Assembly (NCBI RefSeq): GCF_004349055.1
Contig: NZ_SMKX01000009.1
Location: 46,936-110,935 of the forward strand
Source: Kribbella antibiotica
Lineage (GTDB): Bacteria; Actinomycetota; Actinomycetes; Propionibacteriales; Kribbellaceae
Length of the DNA stretch: 64,000 nucleotides
Reading direction: 5' to 3'
The notes below the pieces were generated by a model. That model had not been told where the DNA came from. It was given only the letters and a program-made list of their open reading frames with translations, and made no database searches. The translations under genes were made by a program, and so were the position numbers. Position 1 is the stretch's first letter. Each line of letters opens with the position of its first letter. Below, piece after piece: positions 41,147 to 48,688 of this stretch.

Positions 41147-41551
41147 TTGATTGCCGGTTGGGTTCAAGGCGACCCGGCAGGTCACCGGTGGATCTTAGAG
41201 TATGCCGATCCTCAGTCGTGGACAGCTCTGTTCTCATCCACTCGATGGGGGTTCGTCGCGCTCGACGGTCAGACGCCGATCGGCTTCGCCGACGTCGAGT
41301 TGGACCAAGCTACTCGTACTGCTTACTTCACCTACTACGTCGCTCCTAACTGGCGCGGTCAGGGCTACAGCCGCCCGCTCCTCGATGCGATCAGCGGCTA
41401 CCTCCGTGAACAGACTGACGCAGACAAGCTGCAAGGTTCTGTGGAGCCACAGAACGTGGCCAGTAGTCGTGCTCTAGTGGCCGCAGGGTTTAATCCGATA
41501 GCCACCGACATCGATGGTTTGACCTCCTACGTACTCAAGTTGGATCGCTAG
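41147..41551 (+). CDS. GNAT acetyltransferase with in-frame stop near the N-terminus, 134 aa
   Basis: A GNAT fold with 'V-A-P-N-W-R-G-Q-G-Y-S-R-P-L-L' for acetyl-CoA and 'N-V-A-S-S-R-A-L-V-A-A-G-F'. The natural frame appears to begin at ATG 41096 as M-K-V, but codon 4 is TGA (41105-41107), and then L-D-L-I-K-P-E-D-K continues in frame, which is the usual GNAT N-terminus. So the gene is either a pseudogene or restarts at TTG 41147, losing the first strand. It is unit A of a duplicated GNAT-peptide-AsnB locus. Confidence 0.65.
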   Translation: MIAGWVQGDPAGHRWILEYADPQSWTALFSSTRWGFVALDGQTPIGFADVELDQATRTAYFTYYVAPNWRGQGYSRPLLDAISGYLREQTDADKLQGSVEPQNVASSRALVAAGFNPIATDIDGLTSYVLKLDR

Positions 41552-41614
41552 ACGGTCCTAGGTATCGCTGCTACCGTCACAGACGGTAATGGCTGACCAA
41601 AAGGGGAGGAAGTC

Positions 41615-41764
41615 ATGTCGAAGAAAAGCAAGCCGGGGGACGGAACTCAGGGCAACGGAGTCAAGGGTGGGAACCTGTACGCATCGCTTCGGCCGGTGCG
41701 CATCGCGGGAGCACTCGGCCGACTGCACTCGGTCGCTGTAGCCGCTCGTACCGCATCCCGCTAA
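41615..41764 (+). CDS. KKxKPGDG peptide 1 (putative modified-peptide precursor), 49 aa
   Basis: ATG at 41615 after GGGGAGGAAGTC. It begins M-S-K-K-S-K-P-G-D-G-T-Q-G-N-G-V-K-G-G, then N-L-Y, and has a divergent basic tail ending T-A-S-R. The first 23 residues are conserved in two other tiny genes nearby (42155 and 43684, the latter on the opposite strand), while the tails diverge, the pattern of leader plus core peptides. The G-G before the variable part resembles a double-glycine cleavage site. Confidence 0.7.
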   Translation: MSKKSKPGDGTQGNGVKGGNLYASLRPVRIAGALGRLHSVAVAARTASR

Positions 41765-41807
41765 TGGGAGTAGCGAGGTGGCCAACGGCAAGATCTCGCG
41801 TTAGGCC

Positions 41808-42092
41808 ATGGCCACCTGGCTCTCTTGGCCGTTCGGGCTTGATGAGTTCCGCGCTGAACCGCTGGCCGGCGCGGGCATAGGTCCGGAGCCGTTTCAGACG
41901 CCAGCGCCCAGCCGCCCGCTCCTTAACTCGATCAGCAGTTACCTGCGTGAACAGACCGACGCCGACAAGCTGCAAGGTTCTGTGGATCCACAGAATGTCG
42001 CCAGTGGCCGTGCTCTACTAGCCGCCGGGTTCACGCCTGTATCCGTCGATAGCGACGGTTTGATCTCGTATGAGCTTCCCCTGGATCGGTAG
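41808..42092 (+). pseudogene. Chimeric remnant: AsnB-like N-terminus joined to GNAT C-terminus
   Basis: The first ~32 residues (M-A-T-W-L-S-W-P-F-G-L-D-E-F...) match the start of the AsnB-like protein at 42,349, and the last ~60 (R-P-L-L-N-S-I-S-S-Y-L-R-E-Q-T-D-A-D) match the C-terminus of the GNAT at 41,380-41,551. The two halves meet near 41,900. It lacks both catalytic domains. The simplest history is tandem duplication of a GNAT-peptide-AsnB unit and deletion across the junction. Upstream, a TAG at 41803-41805 replaces a sense codon found in the intact copy. Confidence 0.75.
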
Positions 42093-42154
42093 ACGGTCCC
42101 GATTATGGCTGCTACCGTCACGGGCGGTAACGGCTGACCAACTGGGAGGAAGCT

Positions 42155-42304
42155 ATGGCGAAGAAGAGCAAGCCGGGCGACGGGTCACAGGCCAAGGGGA
42201 AGAAGGGGGCGTTGCTGTACGAGCCCACTGAGATGCCGCAGTTCTCGAAGGTGTTCGGTCGCCTTCAGATTGTCGTGACGGCTGTCCGTCCGACCTCCCG
42301 CTGA
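42155..42304 (+). CDS. KKxKPGDG peptide 2 (putative modified-peptide precursor), 49 aa
   Basis: ATG at 42155 after GGGAGGAAGCT. Starts M-A-K-K-S-K-P-G-D-G-S-Q-A-K-G-K-K-G-A-L-L-Y and has a tail unlike peptide 1 (E-P-T-E-M-P-Q-F-S-K-V-F) except the shared G-R-L and final T-S-R. The conserved L-Y follows the G-A/G-G step in all three copies. It lies 14 nt upstream of the AsnB-like gene, so the enzyme and this peptide are surely cotranscribed. Confidence 0.72.
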   Translation: MAKKSKPGDGSQAKGKKGALLYEPTEMPQFSKVFGRLQIVVTAVRPTSR

Positions 42305-42318
42305 GCCGGGAGCAGACA

Positions 42319-43605
42319 TTGGGTGAGAGCGCGATCTCGCGCCAGGCCATGGCGACTTGGCTGTCCTGGCCGTCCGTGCTCGGTGAGTTTCACGCTGAGC
42401 CGTTGGCCGGCGTCGGCACAGGCCCGGAGCGATTCGAGGCGCCACCGTGCCAGCCGACGGCTCAGCCGCCTGACCTAGCGTCGATCTTTCGCAGAACCGT
42501 CGACGACCTCGTCTCGCCGTACTCAAGCGTGGCCCTGTCGATATCTGGCGGCCTGGACTCAGCGGCCGTTCTGGTGCACCTACACGAGATCTGTGCCAGC
42601 AAGGGCATCGAATTGCACCTGATCACGGCCGAGTTGACCGGTGATGATGGTGAGACCAACATTCACCACATCGATCGGCTCCTCAAGGGGGTCGGTCTCG
42701 ACCAGCCAGTGCATCGCATCGAGGCCCACCCCGAAGACAATGGCAAGCAGTACTTCTGGTCGCCACGCGGACCGCGGTTGGACTCGTCGGCCGCAGTCAA
42801 CGATGCGATGGTCGATACGGCAATGGGGCTTGGCGCTCAAGCCGTCTTCACCGGGGCCGGCTCCGATGAGCTGACTGGCGTCGTCAGGTACATGCTGAAC
42901 TCGTTCCTCGCACAGCGCCGCGTCGACCTCTTTCGCGCTTATTGGCGCGACACGATCTCGGTCAGCAAGCAAGCCGGACTGATGGAATCGCTTGCTGTTC
43001 TCGCAAGGGCACTTCCGCGTCGCTGGCGAGCGATCGCCTTCTACGCGGTCACCGAGGATCCGCCGATCGATCTGACGGCCCCGTCGCTCGTCGGCGCATC
43101 GCTTCGCCCGCACGTCGCCGAGTGGTCCCGCACTTGGATGAACCAACGGCTTCGTTTCCAAGCTGCGTCGCACAAGTCTTGGTCGGCGATGGAGGCATGG
43201 GAGTCGCTCGACCCAGTCTGTCCGCCGATCATCTCCGACGATCCGATCCCGTTCCTGCATCCGTTCATGAACCGTGAGTTCGTGACTGCGGTCATGCAGA
43301 CCGACCTCAGCAAGCGATACGGGATCCATCACCCGAACGCGTACTGGCGGCAGAAGTCGATCGTGCTCGATCTCATCGGCAAGCAGTACTGGGACTACTT
43401 GCCGAGAGAGAAGCAGATCTTCAGCAACTGGATGCGCGAAGATGAGGTGAAGAACCGACAGACGGCTCCTCATCTGGTCGACCTCGGCGTGGTCGACGCT
43501 GCCGCACTGGCCGAGACTGACGACACGATGCTGTTGCATCGTGTGGCTGAACTCGAAGCCTGGACTGCCGTCGCGGTCGATCGAGGCTACGACTTCGTGG
43601 ACTGA
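42319..43605 (+). CDS. Asparagine-synthetase-like amidoligase/cyclase with truncated N-domain, 428 aa
   Basis: An ATP-dependent adenylating ligase of the AsnB C-terminal family. The PP-loop is S-G-G-L-D-S-A at 76-82, with 'F-T-G-A-G-S-D-E-L-T-G' (pyrophosphate/metal site) near 176-186. The glutaminase domain is reduced to about 45 residues, with no N-terminal Cys for glutamine hydrolysis, as in beta-lactam synthetases and lasso cyclases, which form intramolecular amides instead. The adjacent peptide genes are the likely substrates. TTG start at 42319 with GGGAG; ATG 42349 is an alternative. Confidence 0.8.
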   Translation: MGESAISRQAMATWLSWPSVLGEFHAEPLAGVGTGPERFEAPPCQPTAQPPDLASIFRRTVDDLVSPYSSVALSISGGLDSAAVLVHLHEICASKGIELHLITAELTGDDGETNIHHIDRLLKGVGLDQPVHRIEAHPEDNGKQYFWSPRGPRLDSSAAVNDAMVDTAMGLGAQAVFTGAGSDELTGVVRYMLNSFLAQRRVDLFRAYWRDTISVSKQAGLMESLAVLARALPRRWRAIAFYAVTEDPPIDLTAPSLVGASLRPHVAEWSRTWMNQRLRFQAASHKSWSAMEAWESLDPVCPPIISDDPIPFLHPFMNREFVTAVMQTDLSKRYGIHHPNAYWRQKSIVLDLIGKQYWDYLPREKQIFSNWMREDEVKNRQTAPHLVDLGVVDAAALAETDDTMLLHRVAELEAWTAVAVDRGYDFVD

Positions 43606-43622
43606 CCGCATCGCTAAACACA

Positions 43623-43659
43623 GAACGGCTGGCCACCCAGGTGCGATGGCCAGCCGTTC
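43623..43659. terminator. Bidirectional terminator hairpin
   Basis: GAACGGCTGGCCA (43623-43635) and TGGCCAGCCGTTC (43647-43659) are perfect 13-bp arms with an 11-nt loop. It sits between the convergent AsnB-like gene and peptide 3, and can serve both strands. Confidence 0.75.
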
Positions 43660-43683
43660 GTCATGCGTGTTGCAATGAGTCGG

Positions 43684-43842
43684 TCAGCTCCGGCGGAGCT
43701 TCACCGTACGGTCGACCAGCGCCTTGACCTTCTCCACGACCGTTTCGTCGGTAGTGTCGGACTCGGCGTACGCCGCGTAAAGCCCGCCCCCCTTGACGCC
43801 CTTGCCGTGCGAGCCGTCGCCGGGCTTGTTCTTCTTCGACAT
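43684..43842 (-). CDS. KKxKPGDG peptide 3 (putative modified-peptide precursor), 52 aa
   Basis: ATG at 43842 after GAGGAGAACTG. Starts M-S-K-K-N-K-P-G-D-G-S-H-G-K-G-V-K-G-G-G-L-Y-A-A-Y. Its tail is acidic then basic (E-S-D-T-T-D-E-T ... K-L-R-R-S), quite unlike peptides 1 and 2. Encoded opposite to the AsnB-like gene and convergent with it. The shared head makes it the third member of the family. Confidence 0.72.
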   Translation of the reverse strand: MSKKNKPGDGSHGKGVKGGGLYAAYAESDTTDETVVEKVKALVDRTVKLRRS

Positions 43843-43889
43843 CAGTTCTCCTCGGGTTGTTGTGATCCGCTTGAACTGCTGACGGGTGA

Positions 43890-44164
43890 CCGGATGGTTG
43901 TTCGCCAAGACGCATCGCGCCCCAACCATCCGGCCGCCCTACCGAGGACTCCGTCCGGGCCTCGGTGCTTTGGAGCGGCTGCCCCGGCGCTGACTCGCTC
44001 TCAAACGCCGGGGCCGCCGGCTAATGGGGTTCCTGCCCGAGTCCGGGGCCGGTCTGGGGAAACGCGGGCTAACTCAGACAGGAACCGCTTTGGTGACGGA
44101 ACCGGTGGGTGTGCAGGTTGATCCGCTGCACGGAGGGGCTGACGACGACTCCCCACCGGTTCCG
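43890..44164. repeat. Non-coding cluster of five inverted repeats
   Basis: The gap 43,843-44,169 holds no gene I can support but contains five hairpins: CCGGATGGTTG/CAACCATCCGG (43890/43923), ACCGAGG/CCTCGGT (43941/43960), GCCCCGGCG/CGCCGGGGC (43981/44006), GGTTCCTG/CAGGAACC (44028/44079) and a 13-bp pair starting CGGAACCGG (44097/44152). Such density suggests a structured RNA or a DNA-processing origin (ori or oriT). Which of these is undecided. Confidence 0.5.
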
Positions 44165-44169
44165 CCAGT

Positions 44170-44514
44170 TCATGGGCCGGGGTTGTAGAGGATCAAGCGA
44201 GCCCCCGTGACCCGCTCGAACTCTTGCTTGACGCGCTCGGGGTCGCCAATCAGCTCCAGCTGGTGCCAACCAGGGATGACAACCGCAGTCAGTTCGTAGC
44301 GGTTGAGCGATTCGACGAGTGCGTTGAGGGCAGCCGGTGCGAAGTTGCGTCTCTCGACGTAAATCGAGCCCATGGCGAATCCTTCGACCGCCGCGAACTT
44401 CGACAACTCAGCTCTCAGCCGATCGACGTCCTCATCTGACGGGTACAGGTCATGTCGGGCGTACCCGAGAAGCAGCGGCCTGGTGTAGTCGGTCACCGTT
44501 CTTCGTCCATCCAT
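44170..44514 (-). CDS. Resolvase-fold-like small protein, 114 aa
   Basis: From ATG 44514: 'P-L-L-L-G-Y-A-R-H-D-L-Y-P-S-D-E-D-V' resembles the first strand of serine-recombinase catalytic domains (usually G-Y-x-R-x-S), with His-Asp in place of the nucleophile Ser, followed by 'L-R-A-E-L-S-K-F-A' and 'L-T-A-V-V-I-P'. It probably has the fold without the enzyme activity. Such proteins are frequent in Streptomyces and relatives. Function unknown. Confidence 0.6.
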   Translation of the reverse strand: MDGRRTVTDYTRPLLLGYARHDLYPSDEDVDRLRAELSKFAAVEGFAMGSIYVERRNFAPAALNALVESLNRYELTAVVIPGWHQLELIGDPERVKQEFERVTGARLILYNPGP

Positions 44515-44578
44515 CGGCGGAACCTGGTGAGAAGACGCTCCCAGAAGCGGGACCACCAGCCGCGACGATGCTGGCCGT

Positions 44579-44773
44579 TCACGAGTCAGCAGCATTTGAA
44601 TCCACGACCGCTGGCGCCGGCTCGTTGGTGATGCGCAGACTCGCGAAGCGCTGCTGCATCCCCGTCTCGTACGAGGCTGCGCTCTCTTTCGGACCGATGA
44701 ACGTCGCGATAGGGTGCTCACCGAACCAAACCCGGACGCGGTGATTCGGTGGGACGAATCCGAAGTCAGCCAT
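44579..44773 (-). CDS. Small hypothetical protein, 64 aa
   Basis: Starts M-A-D-F-G-F-V-P-P-N-H-R-V-R-V-W-F-G-E at ATG 44773, with GGGAGGTG upstream. Overlaps the stop of a 26-codon membrane peptide gene by one base (TGATG). No known domain. The frame is also open upstream to about 45007, but that part overlaps the membrane peptide in another frame. Confidence 0.55.
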   Translation of the reverse strand: MADFGFVPPNHRVRVWFGEHPIATFIGPKESAASYETGMQQRFASLRITNEPAPAVVDSNAADS

Positions 44774-44853
44774 CACGCGTCTCGCACCTCCCGTGCGATG
44801 TCCCGGAGGATCAAGGCGTAGAGCACGATGGCCATCAGCCATAGGATCCACAT
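44773..44853 (-). CDS. 26-residue single-helix membrane peptide
   Basis: ATG at 44853, then W-I-L-W-L-M-A-I-V-L-Y-A-L-I-L followed by R-D-I-A-R-E-V-R-D-A: a perfect short membrane anchor with a charged tail. Its stop overlaps the next start (TGATG). The coupling and composition argue that it is real; the ribosome site is weak. Confidence 0.5.
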   Translation of the reverse strand: MWILWLMAIVLYALILRDIAREVRDA

Positions 44854-45123
44854 TTCTGGTATCACGTAGCGTCACCCCGTCGTCGCGGTTAGCACTTTCG
44901 GTGACGAGAAGCTTCCCGCCGACCGGCCTGCCGTCGCCATGAACGACACCGGACACTTGACTGCCATCCGACTGCCATTTGGCCGTGATCGGCGTCACGG
45001 GGACCATTTGAGCTCAGATGCCAGGGGCCACGGCCTGCCATGTACCTGACATTTGGTTGACGTTCGACCGACATCGACGCGCGGAACTGGGTTTTCGACC
45101 ACCGGTCTGACGTACCGTGAATT

Positions 45124-46437
45124 GTGGCTACGGCGCAGTACAGAACGCTCCTAGAACAGATCGTCCATGAAAGCCCGTGGACGGTCGATGAGACGTGCCA
45201 GGCGTTTGAACTCAAGGCGCGGCAGATGCAGGAACCGGCGACGTTGTCACCGCGTCAGTTGGCGCGGTGGATGCGAGGCGACGTCGGTCAAGCCCGTTCG
45301 GTGTCGAAGCGCGTCGCCGAAGCGTTCTGGGGGCACCGTTTCGACGTGTTGCTCGGCTCACCGGATGACGTACCTGAGTTCGAGCGCTACAGCGGAACGG
45401 CCGCGCCCGGCCTATCCGTTGACGTCGAATCGTTGGAGGCAGCGGCAGTCATGGCCGCCCACGAGAGCTTTGAACACGCAGCCCGAATCGCCGGCACTGT
45501 TGACTCGGACGACATTTCGTTGCTCCAAGAGTCAGTCCTCGAACTAGCCCGCGGTTACCAAGCCAAACCCCCGTTGCAGTTGCTCACCGAGGCCCGTCAC
45601 ATTCGCAACGTCGCTTACTTGATGCTCGACAAGACCAGACGGCCAGCTCAGACCAGTGAGTTGTATCAGGTTGCTGGTCAAGCCTGTGGGCTGCTCTCGG
45701 TGGTCTCATTCGACCTTGCTCGCTGGGACGCCGCTGAAGAACAAGCACGGTCGGCGCGTACTTACGCCGAGCTGATCGGAGATGCCCACCTCGAGGCGTG
45801 GTCCCGCGGTACTCAGGCGTTCATTGCCAACTGGCGCGGTCACAGTCGTCGCGCTGTCGATCTCGTTGCAAGCAGCGTTGAAAACGCACCGGCCGGTGTT
45901 GCCACAGCAAGACTGCGAGCGATCGAGGCCCGAGCGTGGGCCGAGCTCGGTCACCCGGATCGAGTGAAGGAATCTTTGCGCCTTGCCGACATCGAGATGG
46001 AGCAAGCACCCATCAACGAGGTGTACGGAGCGACTGGTGGTGAGTTCGGCTGGGGGCCAAGCCGCCACGCTGCTTGTGCCGGGACGGCACTTGTCGTCGT
46101 TGGGCAAGGCGAGTCGGCGGCAGTTCGGATCAACGACGCGATAACCCTTGCACCAGAGGATCCGCTCGGCGGGCTGGAACCTGCCAGGGCGCAGATCGAC
46201 CTCGCCACGGCCGAACTCCTGGCCGGAAGGCTCGATGCCAGCCTTGACTCACTCACCGTTGTCTGGGAGATTCCAGCACCGCATCGGCGCCATGGCATCA
46301 CCGGTCGTATGGAGCAAATTGCTCGTCATCTCACCGGTCGGGATTGGCGCGACACTAGCGAAGCCGTCGAGCTGCGCGATCAGATCGAGGTCTTCAACTC
46401 CGAGGCTGTCTCGCGCCTAGCGCTACCGAACCTCTGA
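45124..46437 (+). CDS. HTH/TPR transcriptional regulator, 437 aa
   Basis: GTG at 45124. The N-terminal 80 residues are an XRE-like helix-turn-helix variant ('L-S-P-R-Q-L-A-R-W-M-R-G-D-V'), and the rest is a helical solenoid with repeated A-E-L/R-A pairs, as in TPR regulators ('A-A-E-E-Q-A-R-S-A-R-T-Y-A-E-L-I-G-D-A'). This architecture is common for actinobacterial regulators of specialised metabolism, so it could control the neighbouring peptide locus. The 3' end overlaps the convergent SDR gene by 15 nt. Confidence 0.8.
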   Translation: MATAQYRTLLEQIVHESPWTVDETCQAFELKARQMQEPATLSPRQLARWMRGDVGQARSVSKRVAEAFWGHRFDVLLGSPDDVPEFERYSGTAAPGLSVDVESLEAAAVMAAHESFEHAARIAGTVDSDDISLLQESVLELARGYQAKPPLQLLTEARHIRNVAYLMLDKTRRPAQTSELYQVAGQACGLLSVVSFDLARWDAAEEQARSARTYAELIGDAHLEAWSRGTQAFIANWRGHSRRAVDLVASSVENAPAGVATARLRAIEARAWAELGHPDRVKESLRLADIEMEQAPINEVYGATGGEFGWGPSRHAACAGTALVVVGQGESAAVRINDAITLAPEDPLGGLEPARAQIDLATAELLAGRLDASLDSLTVVWEIPAPHRRHGITGRMEQIARHLTGRDWRDTSEAVELRDQIEVFNSEAVSRLALPNL

Positions 46438-47454
46438 CCACTCAGCCTTGTCCCAAGCGGTGAGAAGTTCAGCTTCTCGGTCAGCTTCCATTCCGTGTTC
46501 CGCTTGGCGCGGATGGTCGACGATCCCGTTCTGCCCAAGAGCTGACTTGAAGTCTCGAAGCGTGTCAGCGAGAGGTCGGCACACAAGGCCTGCCTCCGCT
46601 GCACGCCGGCCGTCGACATGCCAGGTGCCTTCCGGAGTTCGCCACAGGGGCATCTCTGTCCACTGGGCAACGCCGTGCTCGTCCAGCCACTGGGGATCGA
46701 CCCACACGGGTTCAGCCCGGCGGCCAGTCAGCTCAAGACAGATCTCGATGAGATCGCCGTACGTGGCGTACCCGGCAGGGGCGACCAGATTGAACACGCC
46801 GTCTCGCTTCGCCTCGATCGAATCGAGAAGGAACGTCGAGACGTCCCGCACGTCGATCGGTTGGATGGGTTGATCGGCAGGTGCTGGGAGCAGCCATCGG
46901 CCACCGCGCTCGGCTCGCTTCAACAGTTTGAGCCCGCGACCGACATACTCGCCGGGGCCGAGGATCACACCGGGGCGAACGATGAGGCTCCGTTTCGCAC
47001 CCTCGGTTGCAGCATCTTCACAGCCCGATTTGAGCGTGCCGTAGTGGCCAGTGGGGGTGAGGTTCGCCAGTTCGGGAGAGTCCTCTGTCAGTTCCGGGGA
47101 TGACGGCCAAAGCGGGGATGACTCGTCTACTGGCAACCCTGGCCAGTTCTGGTAAGCGCTGACCGTCGAAACCAAGACGTACTGCTCGACGTGATTCCCG
47201 AGTGCTGCCGTCACCCGAGCAACGTCGATCGGCTCGTATGCACTGGTGTCGATCACGGCATCCCACGGACCAGCCTCGGTGAGGCGCTGGAGATCGCCTT
47301 CTTTTCTCCGGTCGCCGACCACATGGGCTGCCCCGGCCGGCGGTTGTCCGCTCTTGCCTCGGGAGAAGGCGGTGACCTCCCAACCACGGGCGAGGGCATC
47401 ACTGATGAGAGTGCGGCCGAGGAACCAACTGCCGCCAAGGATCAGGAGTCGCAT
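46423..47454 (-). CDS. NAD-dependent epimerase/reductase (extended SDR), 343 aa
   Basis: A Rossmann fold begins M-R-L-L-I-L-G-G-S-W-F-L-G-R, with glycine-rich G-G-S-W-F-L-G for NAD(P). Y-G-T-L-K supplies the catalytic Tyr/Lys in 'H-Y-G-T-L-K-S-G-C'. Later 'V-R-P-G-V-I-L-G-P' and 'I-Q-P-I-D-V-R-D-V' are extended-SDR blocks. Substrate unknown. A partial homologue fragment lies at 48.3-48.4 kb, showing past duplication. Confidence 0.88.
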   Translation of the reverse strand: MRLLILGGSWFLGRTLISDALARGWEVTAFSRGKSGQPPAGAAHVVGDRRKEGDLQRLTEAGPWDAVIDTSAYEPIDVARVTAALGNHVEQYVLVSTVSAYQNWPGLPVDESSPLWPSSPELTEDSPELANLTPTGHYGTLKSGCEDAATEGAKRSLIVRPGVILGPGEYVGRGLKLLKRAERGGRWLLPAPADQPIQPIDVRDVSTFLLDSIEAKRDGVFNLVAPAGYATYGDLIEICLELTGRRAEPVWVDPQWLDEHGVAQWTEMPLWRTPEGTWHVDGRRAAEAGLVCRPLADTLRDFKSALGQNGIVDHPRQAEHGMEADREAELLTAWDKAEWSEVR

Positions 47455-47562
47455 GTTGACGATCCTGCCGGATCAAATCAGACGACGCGACTCTTGTGCG
47501 CCTGCACGTCCATGGCGACATCGTCACATCGGGCAACCAGAGACTCACTAACAACCAGCCTC

Positions 47563-48180
47563 CTACTCTGCTGGGCCGCTCTGGGGGTCGTTGGCGGCTT
47601 CTGCGAAGAGACGGTCGAACGGCGTTCTGACGACCTCGAGCTTAACGAAGTTGCTGAGATTGCGGTTGTTCAGCCAGCGGATCTGGATCTGGTCCGGGAG
47701 TGGGGTCTGAGGGTGTCTGCTTAGCCAGGCATACACGACCGCCGGGTATGTGGCCATCTCGCCGAGGGTTGTGCCGCCGATTTGGCCGACCGAGCGGATC
47801 CAAATCTCGTCACCGCTGTTTGTGAGCGCCAGGCCGTACCGGCTGCCGATCCACATTGCCACGATCGGCGGATAGTACGACCGGGGGTTGCGCTGAACGT
47901 CGGCGGGACTGGCCGTGCGGTAGCCGGGCACCTCGCGCAGCCAGTCCAGGTCGGCGTGGGTGGGTTCGTCGCACTGGACGGCACGGACGGCGAGCATCAC
48001 ATTTCTGCCGAAGTCGAAGCGGTCCGAGAAGAGGACCTCGTCCTGCCACGGCGAGGACCGCGAGAAGTCCTCATAAATGGAGACGACGTTGGCTGTGATC
48101 ATGTCTGGTTCGGCGAGGCCGCGACTCAGCACGACCGCGAGCCTGGGAGGCATCCACACCGGCCAGTCGGGACGAGTCAT
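47563..48180 (-). CDS. Hypothetical protein, 205 aa
   Basis: Starts M-T-R-P-D-W-P-V-W-M-P-P-R at ATG 48180. The frame stays open upstream but that segment is a remnant of an SDR gene. 'F-S-D-R-F-D-F-G-R-N-V-M-L' and 'V-A-M-W-I-G-S-R-Y-G-L' are the visible blocks; no known family and no membrane segment. Function unknown. Confidence 0.6.
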   Translation of the reverse strand: MTRPDWPVWMPPRLAVVLSRGLAEPDMITANVVSIYEDFSRSSPWQDEVLFSDRFDFGRNVMLAVRAVQCDEPTHADLDWLREVPGYRTASPADVQRNPRSYYPPIVAMWIGSRYGLALTNSGDEIWIRSVGQIGGTTLGEMATYPAVVYAWLSRHPQTPLPDQIQIRWLNNRNLSNFVKLEVVRTPFDRLFAEAANDPQSGPAE

Positions 48181-48309
48181 GCCAGCAGCGTAACCGGATC
48201 GCCACCGTGTGGCACGGTCGTTCGCTGTGTTCAGGTGATCACCGATGCAGGTGTCACTTGCATCATTCTTCGGCTTCCCTGGTGTGGCCAGTCCAGATGT
48301 GCCGAGGTG

Positions 48310-48432
48310 GTTGACACGAACATAGCCCTCGGCCACCGGTGCGAAGGCACGTGCGCAGCGTTGCACCAGGCTGGGGATAACGCCGACGACGTCGATCACG
48401 GCATCCCAGGGGGCCGAGCGCGTCAAGTTCAC
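48310..48432 (-). pseudogene. Fragment of an SDR epimerase gene
   Basis: About 41 codons read 'S-A-P-W-D-A-V-I-D-V-V-G' and then 'V-A-E-G-Y-V-R-V-N', aligned with 'A-G-P-W-D-A-V-I-D-T-S-A' and 'V-E-Q-Y-V-L-V-S' of the intact SDR gene at 46,423-47,454. No N-terminal Rossmann glycine loop or Tyr/Lys remains. It is fused in frame to the 205-aa gene downstream. The remaining gap 48,433-48,688 has only a 14-bp palindrome at 48448-48461. Confidence 0.6.
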
Positions 48433-48688
48433 AGCCCTCCGGCGGGGAGCGTCATGACGCTCTGTTGGCGTGCCGGGATGACGACACGTAGTGATATCAG
48501 GCAGGATGACTGAGTAGCAAGGCTGGCCTCACCCAGATGGCCATACTGCTGCAACTGACCGTTCGTCTGGATCCAATACCGCTGAGGGCCTTCAGACAGC
48601 AAACGAGTTCTCGTGCATGCATGATGGCTGAGGCAAGGATGCTGGCTGGCAATGTGGTCACGCGAGCTGAGCAATCGTTGAGGAGCTA

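Noticed and set aside
42580..43611. Open frame of about 340 codons opposite the AsnB-like gene
   Set aside because: No domain; reflects third-position GC bias of the real gene.
41615..43842. Lasso peptide cluster
   Set aside because: No RRE (B1) or transglutaminase-type peptidase (B2) gene, no Y-x-x-P leader motif, and no consistent Asp/Glu at core position 7-9 after a leading Gly.
44170..44514. Active serine resolvase
   Set aside because: The position of the catalytic Ser after G-Y-A-R is His-Asp, and the chain is too short for a full catalytic plus DNA-binding protein.
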